DNA of 64,000 nt, taken from positions 868,001-932,000 of the forward strand of contig NZ_CP042171.1 in NCBI RefSeq assembly GCF_005938645.2, given 5' to 3'. The DNA is from Pedobacter sp. KBS0701. Its GTDB lineage: Bacteria; Bacteroidota; Bacteroidia; Sphingobacteriales; Sphingobacteriaceae. This document shows, one piece after another, positions 36,671-45,366 of the stretch. The notes under the pieces were generated by a model that made no database searches, had not been told where the DNA came from, and was given only the letters and a program-made list of their open reading frames with translations. A program made the translations under genes and the position numbers. Position 1 is the stretch's first letter, and each line of letters starts with the position of its first letter.

Positions 36671-37931
36671 CTGTAAGATAATTAAAGTTCAAAGATCCAC
36701 CATACATATTGTTTTCCCATTGAAAGCCTGCGTCATTGAAACTGCCCTCGTGTGGCAAGAAAATTTGGGTTGTGTGCTCTCCAAAGTGTACAAATTCATG
36801 AAGTATAGAAACAGCCATATAAAGCTCAAGAGCTGTAGAATAAGATTGAACACTAAAAACATTATTGGCCGTGGATGTTATGACATGTTTAGATATATAC
36901 ATTTTATTTGTCGCAGGATCATATCCACCTGCGCGATTTGGATTATCTTCGACATACAATTTTGGGCCTTGCCCTGATTTAAGGTTTTCCAAAATTTTAT
37001 CTTCGCTAAGGTTAGTGAACTTTTTTAGAGAAGCCATAAGCTTTGGGTCGTCCTTAACTTTCTTGTATAAACCATCGATAATTTTCCCAAGTTCAGGGTA
37101 CTGAAGTCTATCAAATAACGATAAATCTAATTTTGTAGCTGTTGGAGAAGATCCTCCTCCAGAACCACCACCATGTGTTGTTCCATAACCATCATATTCG
37201 CCAACTACTGGGTTATCGGGATCCGCACAGACATAATAGGCGATATAAGGAGTACACTCCATATAGCCGTCAACACCTACGCATGTACTACCGTAAACAG
37301 GTGAATATATAGGGCAGGCCAATGGGGGTGGTACCATCACTTTTAGATTATTTATGTTTATATCCGATTGTATGTTTCTGCTGTTCTTGAAGCCGGGCAG
37401 TGACATCAACTTAGTATCCTCATTGGATACCGTATGGATGCTGCGTAATCTTTTTACAGCAGATCCTTTGCTATACTCCCAACCGTTTGAGAGAGTACCA
37501 TCCAATTCAAAAAAGATAATTTTACCACTCAGGCTACCCGGCTGTTTATAATGGATGCTACTTAAGTCCTCCTGTCCCAAGGCATCGCCTATTATGGACA
37601 TATAACAGGCATAGGCGATCTCCCCGGTAACCTTTTCCCTGAATATTAGCAACCGGAAATTCTTATCAGGTTTAGCCTGATTTTTTTCCTTGCCATCTAT
37701 TTTTTGGTAAATATTTTTTGGGTTGGAAAGCTGGAGCTCATAAACTGTTTTGTCTTTGTCCTGATTGTTTACAAAAATGGTTTCCCATAAGGGCTCCATC
37801 CCCTCAAAGCGGCTATAGCTTATTTTATTCTGTAAGAACCACTGTTTTAGTAATTCGGTCTCTTGTTTTTCTTCCGGCATGGATCTGTTGTCCTTTTTAC
37901 AGGAATATACGATAACTGATGTTGTTAGCAA
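36645..37931 (-). CDS. Lipoprotein-like protein with HExxH metallopeptidase motif
   Basis: The longest supported frame starts at a TTG (37931) and gives 428 residues, but the frame is open further to 37979. Read from there it encodes a textbook lipoprotein signal (HALSKHYISALILLLTTS then SC at the lipobox). No ATG is in that frame: the only ATG, at 37979-37981, is out of frame behind an A8 run. The middle has a GGGSGGGSS linker near residue 245, separating an N-terminal beta-rich domain from a C-terminal domain with YDPATNKMYISKH, then SILHEFVHFGEH (HExxH zinc motif) and FQWENNMYGG, whose Glu could be the third ligand. The ending resembles metallopeptidase toxin domains of Bacteroidota. Activity is not shown. 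Confidence 0.7.
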   Translation of the reverse strand: MLTTSVIVYSCKKDNRSMPEEKQETELLKQWFLQNKISYSRFEGMEPLWETIFVNNQDKDKTVYELQLSNPKNIYQKIDGKEKNQAKPDKNFRLLIFREKVTGEIAYACYMSIIGDALGQEDLSSIHYKQPGSLSGKIIFFELDGTLSNGWEYSKGSAVKRLRSIHTVSNEDTKLMSLPGFKNSRNIQSDININNLKVMVPPPLACPIYSPVYGSTCVGVDGYMECTPYIAYYVCADPDNPVVGEYDGYGTTHGGGSGGGSSPTATKLDLSLFDRLQYPELGKIIDGLYKKVKDDPKLMASLKKFTNLSEDKILENLKSGQGPKLYVEDNPNRAGGYDPATNKMYISKHVITSTANNVFSVQSYSTALELYMAVSILHEFVHFGEHTTQIFLPHEGSFNDAGFQWENNMYGGSLNFNYLTGEITYKKL

Positions 37932-37970
37932 TAATATCAGAGCTGATATATAATGCTTTGAAAGAGCGTG

Positions 37971-37981
37971 TTTTTTTTCAT
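37971..37981 (-). other. A8 tract between an out-of-frame ATG and the signal-peptide frame
   Basis: On the minus strand ATG is followed by GA-type reading into eight consecutive A, then CACGC. With eight A the ATG frame stops after 14 codons. With nine A it would run straight into the lipoprotein signal and the rest of the 36645 gene. It could be a phase-variable tract, a slippage site, a recent mutation, or a base-calling error. Confidence 0.5.
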
Positions 37982-38225
37982 AAGTTGATTTAGATTTGAG
38001 AACTGGTGACTAGTCTTAATAAAGATGCAATTAAAATCGCAAATGCTAAGTAAAATCCGATTTAAAGATTGCTAAATTTTAATTTGAAACGAAAAACCTC
38101 AGAAATACCTGGCGCGGATGTATTAAAATTTTAATATTTTAATGAGGTATTCTCCGTTCCTACCGATTATTTTCGTACGATCTTTGTTGAAAAAGGAAAG
38201 ATAGACTTTTAGGATAAAAAAATTA

Positions 38226-38494
38226 TTAAGAAACCATATTCAATGCTTTTGAACTGTCAAAGTGTGTGTTAACGTCGTATAGATTTCCGTCTAAATCTAC
38301 AAGTGAGTCTGGATACAATTGGTTAAATTCTTTTCAGATATTCCAAATTTTGCTTTGCCTATCGCGATTCCTTCCGTGGCTTTGATTAAACTATCCTTTA
38401 TAAAATGGGCTTTTTTATTTTCGTTTTGCCAGCAAGAGAATAGGAGTACTGTGATGAAAAATAAAATTGAGATATAGATATGCTTTTCTTTCGT
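38226..38494 (-). pseudogene. Lipoprotein pseudogene with lost start codon and frameshift
   Basis: The minus-strand frame from 38494 reads ACG (in place of ATG) then KEKHIYISILFFITVLLFSC, a perfect lipoprotein signal, and continues through KKAHFIKDSLIKATEGIAIG. After a frameshift near 38335 it goes on with EFNQLYPDSLVDLDGNLYDV to a stop at 38226. The ancestral product would be about 88 residues. It is the third lipoprotein gene in this stretch, all on the same strand. Confidence 0.55.
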
Positions 38495-38581
38495 TTATTA
38501 GAATTTTCAAGTTCTTCTAATTGTAGATCACTTTAGCTGGAAAAATGTTCATCTGGTCTAACTTTCGTATGTATTTTTTTG

Positions 38582-38710
38582 GACGATTTTGCGACCATTG
38601 AACTTATCACCAAAAGTGGGGAGGAACCACATTTGCCGAAATTTACGCCGTCACCTATTAGCGGTTTCGGCAATAGTAGCAAGGCGATTCAGGACTTGAC
38701 AAGGTGGTAA
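38582..38710 (+). pseudogene. Coding-like fragment without start, unidentified
   Basis: An open frame reading TIELITKSGEEPHLPKFTPS and ending KAIQDLTRW before TAA. Protein-like composition, no start codon, no family. The rest of the 37982-38811 gap outside this and the lipoprotein pseudogene shows nothing. Confidence 0.3.
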
Positions 38711-38811
38711 GGATGATACTCAGCTGGATGGGCTGCAACGGTTGTAGGAAAGGATCTTTTAAACCCTTGATATAGTTTTAAGATTATGTCTGATTGGTTT
38801 ATATTAGCGAT

Positions 38812-40227
38812 ATGAAATTTTTAGCTCTTGCCTTTTTTATATTATTTTTTGGTGCTACAAGCCCTTTAAATGCGCAGCATCTGGACCAGATGACTAAGCA
38901 ATTATATCAGCCATCTGCTTTTAAGAAAGATATTGATCTCGTACAAACCACACTGAAAAGAGAACATCCAAATTTATATTTGTACATCAGTAAGAAAAAG
39001 CTTGATTACAAGTTTGATAGTTTAAGAAAAACAATTGTTAAGCCACTTACGCCGATTGCCTTGTATGTAAAGTTATTGCATGTGATCAGCAGTATAGGTG
39101 ATGGTCACCTGAAGATTGAGTTGGATCATGCGAAACTGACGCCTCAGGATATTGCCATCTTGAAAAAACCGTTATTGCAGCATCCTATTTATCAGTTCGA
39201 GTACTATGTTACGGGGAACAGGTTGTTTATCGCCAAAAATATATCTGCCGATCCTGCCATTTTAAAGGGTACTGAGATTTTGAGCATCAATAGTGTTTCC
39301 GCTGCAAGGCTGATTGATAGCTTGAACGGCTACATCACTGCAGATGGTTACAATACCACTTTCAAGAGATATCTGATGAACCATAGTGGATTATTTGCAG
39401 AGCGTTACCGCTTTTTGTTTCCGGACAACAAGCGTCTTGATATTTCACTGAAATCATCAGGAAATCCCAGGGAAATTAAGTTGGAGGCACAGCAGAAGAA
39501 GGGCTTTGATAGTACTGGCGTTGCGATGCTGCCGAGTACGGAGTATAGACGGTTAACTGTTGACAGCAATATCGCCTATATTAAACTACGCCATTTTAAT
39601 ATTGGACCGGAGTATGCAGGTTATCAGGATATTTTTGCAGACATAGAAAAGCGTAAGTTAAAGACACTGGTCATCGATTTAAGGGGTAATCCAGGCGGAA
39701 ATTTAGTTTGGCCGGCGAGGTTTTATAGTCACCTGATCGACTCGCCTAGATATTTCTACAGGCTCCCTGAAGAAATAAAAAAGCAGAAACAGCTGTATAA
39801 TAATCAGAAAATAAGGGTTTGGGTGGATAAAATATCCGGATCAGCCTTCGAGTTGATCATGCCTCATCAATTTACATTTAAGGGTAAAGTCTACGTATTG
39901 ATTGACGGAGGTACTTTTTCAGCTGGCAGCTTACTCGCTGCGAATTTGAAAACTTTGAAAAATGTAACGTTTGTTGGTGAAGAGACCGGCGGCAGTAAAA
40001 ATGTATGGACTGCGTTGACGCTGAAAAGCCTTACCTTACCTGCGAGTCAACTGTTACTCCGTTACGGAACGCTTCCCGCTTTTTTTGGTGACCTTACTAG
40101 TATTGATGGTAGAGGTCTGATGCCGGATGTTCCGGTTACTTACCAGATGGAAGATTATTTGTCAGTTAGAGATTTAGAATTGGATTGGGTGTTGAAGGAT
40201 ATTGAGAAAAACATTAGCGGGCGATAG
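38812..40227 (+). CDS. S41 family peptidase, secreted
   Basis: About 471 residues from the ATG at 38812; an in-frame ATG six codons earlier was rejected because the later start gives a clean signal peptide (FLALAFFILFFGATSPLNAQ). The C-terminal half is the S41 catalytic fold: TLVIDLRGNPGGN, then VYVLIDGGTFSAGSLLAANL with nucleophile S370 and FVGEETGGSK with the general-base region. The N-terminal 200 residues are a tail-specific-protease-type helical region; no clear PDZ was seen. It acts in the periplasm or on the cell surface. It stands alone between decayed genes. Confidence 0.88.
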   Translation: MKFLALAFFILFFGATSPLNAQHLDQMTKQLYQPSAFKKDIDLVQTTLKREHPNLYLYISKKKLDYKFDSLRKTIVKPLTPIALYVKLLHVISSIGDGHLKIELDHAKLTPQDIAILKKPLLQHPIYQFEYYVTGNRLFIAKNISADPAILKGTEILSINSVSAARLIDSLNGYITADGYNTTFKRYLMNHSGLFAERYRFLFPDNKRLDISLKSSGNPREIKLEAQQKKGFDSTGVAMLPSTEYRRLTVDSNIAYIKLRHFNIGPEYAGYQDIFADIEKRKLKTLVIDLRGNPGGNLVWPARFYSHLIDSPRYFYRLPEEIKKQKQLYNNQKIRVWVDKISGSAFELIMPHQFTFKGKVYVLIDGGTFSAGSLLAANLKTLKNVTFVGEETGGSKNVWTALTLKSLTLPASQLLLRYGTLPAFFGDLTSIDGRGLMPDVPVTYQMEDYLSVRDLELDWVLKDIEKNISGR

Positions 40228-40791
40228 GTTTAAAGGTGCTACACTTTGGGAAACTGAGGCGGTGCATGCCGATCTGAACCTGATTTTTCTGCGGGTACGT
40301 ATCGGATCAGGTTAACGCTGTACTAGAAAAAATAGGAAATTTGGTTTGGTATAATGATCTTAAGGAGTCATCTAAAAAAGATCTTTCGTATGATCAATAG
40401 CTGCAAGTGAGCAGACAGGCGCGAGGGGATTTACAAAAAAACTAACCTTATTCCGGGCAAATATAAGACGATGGTATTTTTTTGGGCGTGTCCCTGAAGA
40501 GTCGCGTCTTCCGCTGTATTTCCCTTTGGGAGGATGCCGCTACACCCGCTAACGCAGCTATTGATAAAAGCTGTTAATGTTAAATTTAATGGTCTTCTGA
40601 TTGCCGGCTTATTTGTCAGGCAGTATAGAACCACACCCTTGCACCTTAATGACTCCGCCCGAAAGGTGCTTTTTCTGCTTCCGCCTGTCTGTCGTTTTTG
40701 GGTATTGTGCGGAACTGTGCTGCAAGTGGAGCGGGTCTGCAGTTTGTTGCTGTTTTTCCATCCGATTTTGGGGTTTGACTGAACCTCAATA
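40228..40791. other. Intergenic, 564 bp
   Basis: Contains AACCTGAT / ATCAGGTT near 40276-40316, a possible weak terminator of the S41 gene. The rest is open in several frames but without recognisable protein. The missing 5' part of the following susC is not here. Confidence 0.35.
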
Positions 40792-41838
40792 TTGGGAAAG
40801 GGTACCCCCTCGGCCAGGTTCAGTAATTACGCCAATCCGGAGCTTCAGTGGGAAAGCCTGGGCATGTTTAATGCCGGGTTGGATTTTACGCTTTTTAACG
40901 GCCGCATTTCGGGAACGGTTGAGTACTACAGAAAAAACGGTAAAAAATTGTTTGGCAACGCGCTTTTAGACTATTCTGGAGGCGTTGGTGCATCAATTCT
41001 GAAAAATGTGGCCGGTATGAAGGGTACCGGATATGAAATTCAATTGCAGTCGAAAAATATCGACAGGAGCTTTAAGTGGGGCACCGATCTGAGTGTGAGT
41101 CTCTACCATGATCAGATTACCGCTTATTTTATTTCCAATGTACAGGGAAGCACCCTGGTGGGTAACCCGGGCAGCCCGCCCATATCGGGGATTATCGGCA
41201 GCCCGGTATATTCGGTGTTCGGGTACAAATGGGCAGGGCTCGATCCGGCAACCGGAGATCCGCAGGGTATTTTAAATAACCAGGTTACCAAGAACTATAG
41301 CGCCTTAACAGGTAGTTCTACACAACTATCAGATCTGGTATATTTCGGCTCGGCATTGCCTACCGCATTTGGGCTTTTCAGGAATACCTTTTCCTACCGG
41401 CGTTTTGAGCTGAATATCCAGCTGAGTTTTAAGGCCGGTTATTATTTCAGGCGGAACTCAATAACCTACAATACCATGTTTGCCGGCCTGGCCGCCCACA
41501 GCGATTTTTCTAAAAGATGGCAAAACCCGGGTGATGAAAACTTTACAAATGTTCCTTCATTGGTATACCCAAATGCTGTGGCGAGGGATAATTTTTATAA
41601 AGGTGCTGAAGTATTGATCTCAAAAGGCGACCATGTACGGTTTCAGTACATCAATTTGAATTACACCTTCAGGGTGCCGAAGGGATTGATCAGATCGGGC
41701 ACCGTATTTTGTGTTGCCTCAAACCTGGGCCTTGTATGGAAGGCAAATAAAGAGGGTATTGATCCTGATTATGGAAATAACTTAACAACGGTAGCGCCGG
41801 CTAAAACATTTTCGGCCGGCTTTAGGATGGGGCTCTAA
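40792..41838 (+). pseudogene. SusC C-terminal fragment, 5'-truncated
   Basis: 348 codons with no ATG near the 5' end (a TTG opens the frame). It carries only the last third of a SusC barrel: YANPELQWESLGMFNAGLDF, the usual NPxLxWE block, then GRISGTVEYYRKNGKKLFG and FSAGFRMGL at the end. Signal peptide, carboxypeptidase-D-like domain, TonB box and plug are absent. It cannot function as a transporter. The intact susD gene follows by 11 bp, so a complete pair once existed. Truncation by deletion or insertion near 40790 is likely. Confidence 0.88.
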
Positions 41839-41849
41839 AAAATAATAAC

Positions 41850-43208
41850 ATGAAAAATATAATGATTATCGGTCTGTTGGCCGTATGCTGCCTGGTTGGC
41901 TGTAAAAAATTCCTGGATGAGAAACCGGATAAAAAGCTGTCTGTACCGCAAAATTTAGCTGATCTGCAGGCTCTGCTTAACAATGTGAACATCACTGCAG
42001 CTGCCGACCCGATTTCCGGTGAAATCAGTGCAGATGATTACTATGTGGCAGATGCTGATTTTAACAGTTTGCTTTACCAGACCGAACAGCGGAAATATAC
42101 CTGGGAAAAAGACCACTTGTTTGAAAAAGGGGCAGATGCTAACGACTGGTCGGTAATTTACAGTTTAATCTACCTGAGTAATACCGTTCTGGAGAAAATT
42201 GCGTCGATTGAGCGAACTTCTCAAAATGCTTCGGTTTATGATGATATTATGGGGCAGGCCTATTTTTTCAGGGGGAAATCGGTTTTTAATGCGCTCCAGA
42301 TATGGTCGTTGGGTTACCAGGTGGCCACAGCTGGTACAGACCACGGGGTTGTATTGAGGGAAACCACAGATTTCAATGAGCCTTCTGAAAGGAGCAGTGT
42401 ACAAAAAAGCTACGCGAAGGCAATAGATGATTTAACGAGGTCGGCCAGGCTGCTTTCCCCTAAGTTAATCCACCCGACAAGGCCCTGCCAGCAGGCGGCT
42501 TTCGGTTACCTTGCCAGGGTGTTTTTGTCTATGCGCGAATATGACCGCGCGTTTAATTATTCGGATTCGTGTTTGAAGGTAAAAACGGCATTGATTGATT
42601 TTAACAACCTGTTTCCCTCAAAGTCCTATCCTGTAGACCGCTTCTCAAGCGAAGTGATTTATGAGTCTACCTCAAAGATTTTACAGATCATGGGAAATAC
42701 CAGGGCCAGGATTGTTCCCGAACTGTACAATATGTACGAGCCAAATGACCTGAGGAAACAGATCTATTTCCGGAATAACAATAATGGAAGTTTTGGCTGG
42801 AAGGGCAGTTTTAGCGGGGCAGCATCCATATCATCAGGGATTACAACTGATGAGCAACTGTTAATCAGGTCAGAATGCTCGGCCAGGGCCGGCAACCTGG
42901 CTGCCGCAATAGATGATTTGAATACGCTGTTGGTTAACAGATATGTGAAGAACAGTTTTACCCCCTATACCGTAACATCCGTTCCATCGGTTTTAAAGCT
43001 TATACTGACGGAAAGAAGAAAAGAATTGGTAATGAGGGGCTTGAGGTGGATTGATTTAAAGCGGTTGAACCTGGAGGGCGAAAACATTTCACTTTCAAGG
43101 GTGTTGAACGGCAAAAATTACAGCCTTGCCCCAAATGATCCTAAATACGCGTTGGAAATTCCTGAAGATATTATTGCCCTTAGCCGGATACCGCAAAATG
43201 TGAGGTAA
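41850..43208 (+). CDS. SusD-like lipoprotein beside a broken susC (SusD3)
   Basis: 452 residues with lipobox CLVGC (C18) followed by KKFLDEKPDKK. SusD features include GQAYFFRGKSVFNALQIWSL and the C-terminal LILTERRKELVMRGLRWIDL; the end is RIPQNVR. Shorter than SusD1 and SusD2 but within the family range. Its SusC partner is truncated, so unless it works with another SusC it is probably on the way to becoming a pseudogene. No enzyme or regulator gene is adjacent. Confidence 0.9.
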   Translation: MKNIMIIGLLAVCCLVGCKKFLDEKPDKKLSVPQNLADLQALLNNVNITAAADPISGEISADDYYVADADFNSLLYQTEQRKYTWEKDHLFEKGADANDWSVIYSLIYLSNTVLEKIASIERTSQNASVYDDIMGQAYFFRGKSVFNALQIWSLGYQVATAGTDHGVVLRETTDFNEPSERSSVQKSYAKAIDDLTRSARLLSPKLIHPTRPCQQAAFGYLARVFLSMREYDRAFNYSDSCLKVKTALIDFNNLFPSKSYPVDRFSSEVIYESTSKILQIMGNTRARIVPELYNMYEPNDLRKQIYFRNNNNGSFGWKGSFSGAASISSGITTDEQLLIRSECSARAGNLAAAIDDLNTLLVNRYVKNSFTPYTVTSVPSVLKLILTERRKELVMRGLRWIDLKRLNLEGENISLSRVLNGKNYSLAPNDPKYALEIPEDIIALSRIPQNVR

Positions 43209-43212
43209 AAAC

Positions 43213-43363
43213 GAGGCTGTCTCATAATGTAGAATTGTAATCCTGAGCTTGTCGAAGCCCCGTTTTAAATGTCTTACGAGGAGTTTCGATCCTTCGTCAA
43301 GCTCAGCACAGGCTAAGCTAAACGTAATAAATTCAATAGCATTACAATTTATGAGACAGCCTC
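43213..43363. mobile_element. MITE-like palindromic element with 15-bp terminal inverted repeats
   Basis: Ends GAGGCTGTCTCATAA (43213-43227) and TTATGAGACAGCCTC (43349-43363) are perfect inverted repeats, followed inward by ATTGTAAT on both sides (a 6-bp insertion on the left). The centre contains CCTGAGCTTGTCGAAG and CTTCGTCAAGCTCAG, again inverted; this core is a common REP-like repeat of Bacteroidota genomes. No ORF and no clear target-site duplication. Confidence 0.6.
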
Positions 43364-43399
43364 ACCCAAAATTTCGGTTTAAAAACCCGCCGTTAAATT

Positions 43400-43436
43400 C
43401 AGGCTTACGATACCTTGCAGGTCTATCGTAAGCCTG
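43400..43436. terminator. Hairpin between susD3 and the amidohydrolase gene
   Basis: Perfect 13-bp stem CAGGCTTACGATA / TATCGTAAGCCTG with an 11-nt loop, 30 bp after the amidohydrolase stop codon (minus strand). No T-run follows, so termination is probable but not certain. Confidence 0.5.
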
Positions 43437-43468
43437 CAGGGGCATGCTAAAACGTGCGGAGTTTATGC

Positions 43469-45343
43469 TCAATTGCCGGCATAAACCTTTACCCCGCCCA
43501 GCCAGGTTTCCAGCACTTTAATATTCCGCATGTTCATGCTGCAATCTTTTCGGGGCATAGTTACAGGGTCCTTTTCCAGGATTACAAAATCGGCAAATTT
43601 TCCTGCCTCAAGACTTCCTGCCCAGCTATCGGCATAACACTGCCAGGCAGCATCATAAGTTACTGCTTTCAGTGCCTGTTCATTGGTAAGCTGTTCTTCG
43701 GTATTGAGCACATTTAACGGCCATGCATTTTCGCTCGCTTCCATCACTCGTGTAATAGCTTGTTCCATCATCCTTAAAGGACCAAGCGGGGTAACGGTGT
43801 GGTCGCTATGAAGGGAGATGCGCAGCTTTTCAGCTGCCGATTTACAGCGGTCCAGGGAAAATACCTTAGGAGCATTGTGCGCTGGCAAATGCTGTCCTTC
43901 GAATATAACTTTTTCAAATACATCGCCCCAATACCCCACGTGGCCAATCAAAAAACTGGGCGAAATATTCAATGCTTCCATTTCATTGATGCCACTTTGC
44001 TCCAGCAGCGAACAGTGCTCAATCCGGTTGCGCAGTTCAGGCCCCTTATATTTTTCTAATGCGCTGCGGAAGGCTGCGATGGTATCTGTTATAGCCAGAT
44101 TTCCATTTGCATGGATCATAATGGGCCAGCCTTTTTCCAGTATTACCTCATCAACCACCTGTTGATAAGCCACCGGATCTGAAAAGTTGAATATACCACA
44201 TGCGTGATCCTTTTCAAGTATTACCGAATAAGGTTCGGACTGATATCCGGTTAGTCCCTGATTAGATCCATCGGATACAATTTTTACATGGCCCAGGTAA
44301 AGATCCAGATAATAATCGGGCTGCCGGTAAGGTGGTAAAGCCTGCGCAGCCTTCAGTGTTTCGCAGTATAGGGCCCCGCCCAGGCGTACAGGTAGCCGTC
44401 TGGCCTCCAGGTATTCTTCAAGATAAGGCACATACATCTGGTTAATCAGTGCATCGTACATCGAGGTTACCCCTCTTGCACTGGCCTGATGGAAAAATGC
44501 ATCCATATTGGAGACAATATCAAGCGATTTATGTGCTATTGCATCCTGATAGGTATTTATCGCAGGCATCATCATGGGCTCCTCCTCCAACCATCCATGC
44601 GTTTTGGCGATATAATCATCAGCACTGGTATAGTCGTGCATTGCAGGCTGCCCTTTCTGGGCATTGTAGATGGCGCGAAGGGCCGCAGAATTGGCATATA
44701 GCGTATGGCCTGATGCGCTCATGATAAGTATCGGTGTATCTTTGCTCACGTTATCCAGGAACACGTTGTCAATCTCCGAAAAGTTTTTTCCGCTTTGGGG
44801 CTGAATAAGCGCCGGGTCGAGTCCTGTGGCCAGTAATACCACATCGGAGGAGGCTTCGTGAGCGGCAGACAGGGTATCTGCTATCCACTTTTTAGTATAT
44901 ACTTTCCGCAAGTCCTGTCCTTCAAAGGGGCTTATGTCTATCCATGAGGCCATCATGCCCGAAAATACGGTATGAACATGCGGTTCAAACATTCCAGGGA
45001 TTAGGGTTTGGGCCTTATCCAGCACGATACTTTGGTAAGCATCTTTGTATTTGGCATCCATAGCAGCCTTTACCTGCGCATAAGAACCGCATGCTACTAT
45101 AAAGCCCTGAGCCATACCGATTGACTCCACAACGCCGGCATCTCCGTTAGCCATGGGCCTGATCGTTCCTCCGGAATAGAGAATCGCTTCCGGCGTTGCT
45201 GCAGGCGGCTTGCTTTTTGACAGATGAGCGGTCAGCTTTTCAATATGTTCCTTACTGAAAAGCTTATGCTTTAAGATTTCGACTATTGGGTTTTTGCAGC
45301 CGCAGGTGCACGCATGCGGATGGTGATGATCTGTTTTTATCAT
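43469..45343 (-). CDS. YtcJ-type metal-dependent amidohydrolase with His/Cys-rich N-terminus
   Basis: 624 residues, no signal peptide. The amidohydrolase_3 fold starts with the beta-domain IVLDKAQTLIPGMFEPHVHT, whose HVH is the first metal-binding pair, and includes MIHANGNLAITDTIAAF and SLHSDHTVTPLGP, further metal-site histidines, and ends with AGKFADFVILEKDP. Members hydrolyse N-formyl, N-acyl or cyclic amide compounds. Unusual is the first 17 residues, with HHHPHACTCGC, a likely extra metal-binding extension separated by a helical linker. It follows the lipase-like gene by 23 bp in one transcript. The substrate is unknown. Confidence 0.88.
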   Translation of the reverse strand: MIKTDHHHPHACTCGCKNPIVEILKHKLFSKEHIEKLTAHLSKSKPPAATPEAILYSGGTIRPMANGDAGVVESIGMAQGFIVACGSYAQVKAAMDAKYKDAYQSIVLDKAQTLIPGMFEPHVHTVFSGMMASWIDISPFEGQDLRKVYTKKWIADTLSAAHEASSDVVLLATGLDPALIQPQSGKNFSEIDNVFLDNVSKDTPILIMSASGHTLYANSAALRAIYNAQKGQPAMHDYTSADDYIAKTHGWLEEEPMMMPAINTYQDAIAHKSLDIVSNMDAFFHQASARGVTSMYDALINQMYVPYLEEYLEARRLPVRLGGALYCETLKAAQALPPYRQPDYYLDLYLGHVKIVSDGSNQGLTGYQSEPYSVILEKDHACGIFNFSDPVAYQQVVDEVILEKGWPIMIHANGNLAITDTIAAFRSALEKYKGPELRNRIEHCSLLEQSGINEMEALNISPSFLIGHVGYWGDVFEKVIFEGQHLPAHNAPKVFSLDRCKSAAEKLRISLHSDHTVTPLGPLRMMEQAITRVMEASENAWPLNVLNTEEQLTNEQALKAVTYDAAWQCYADSWAGSLEAGKFADFVILEKDPVTMPRKDCSMNMRNIKVLETWLGGVKVYAGN

Positions 45344-45366
45344 TGCCAGGAAGAGTTATCTGTTTT

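Noticed and set aside
43799..44165. Overlapping plus-strand frames of 86 and 115 codons
   Set aside because: They are antisense to the amidohydrolase gene with its complete metal-binding motifs.
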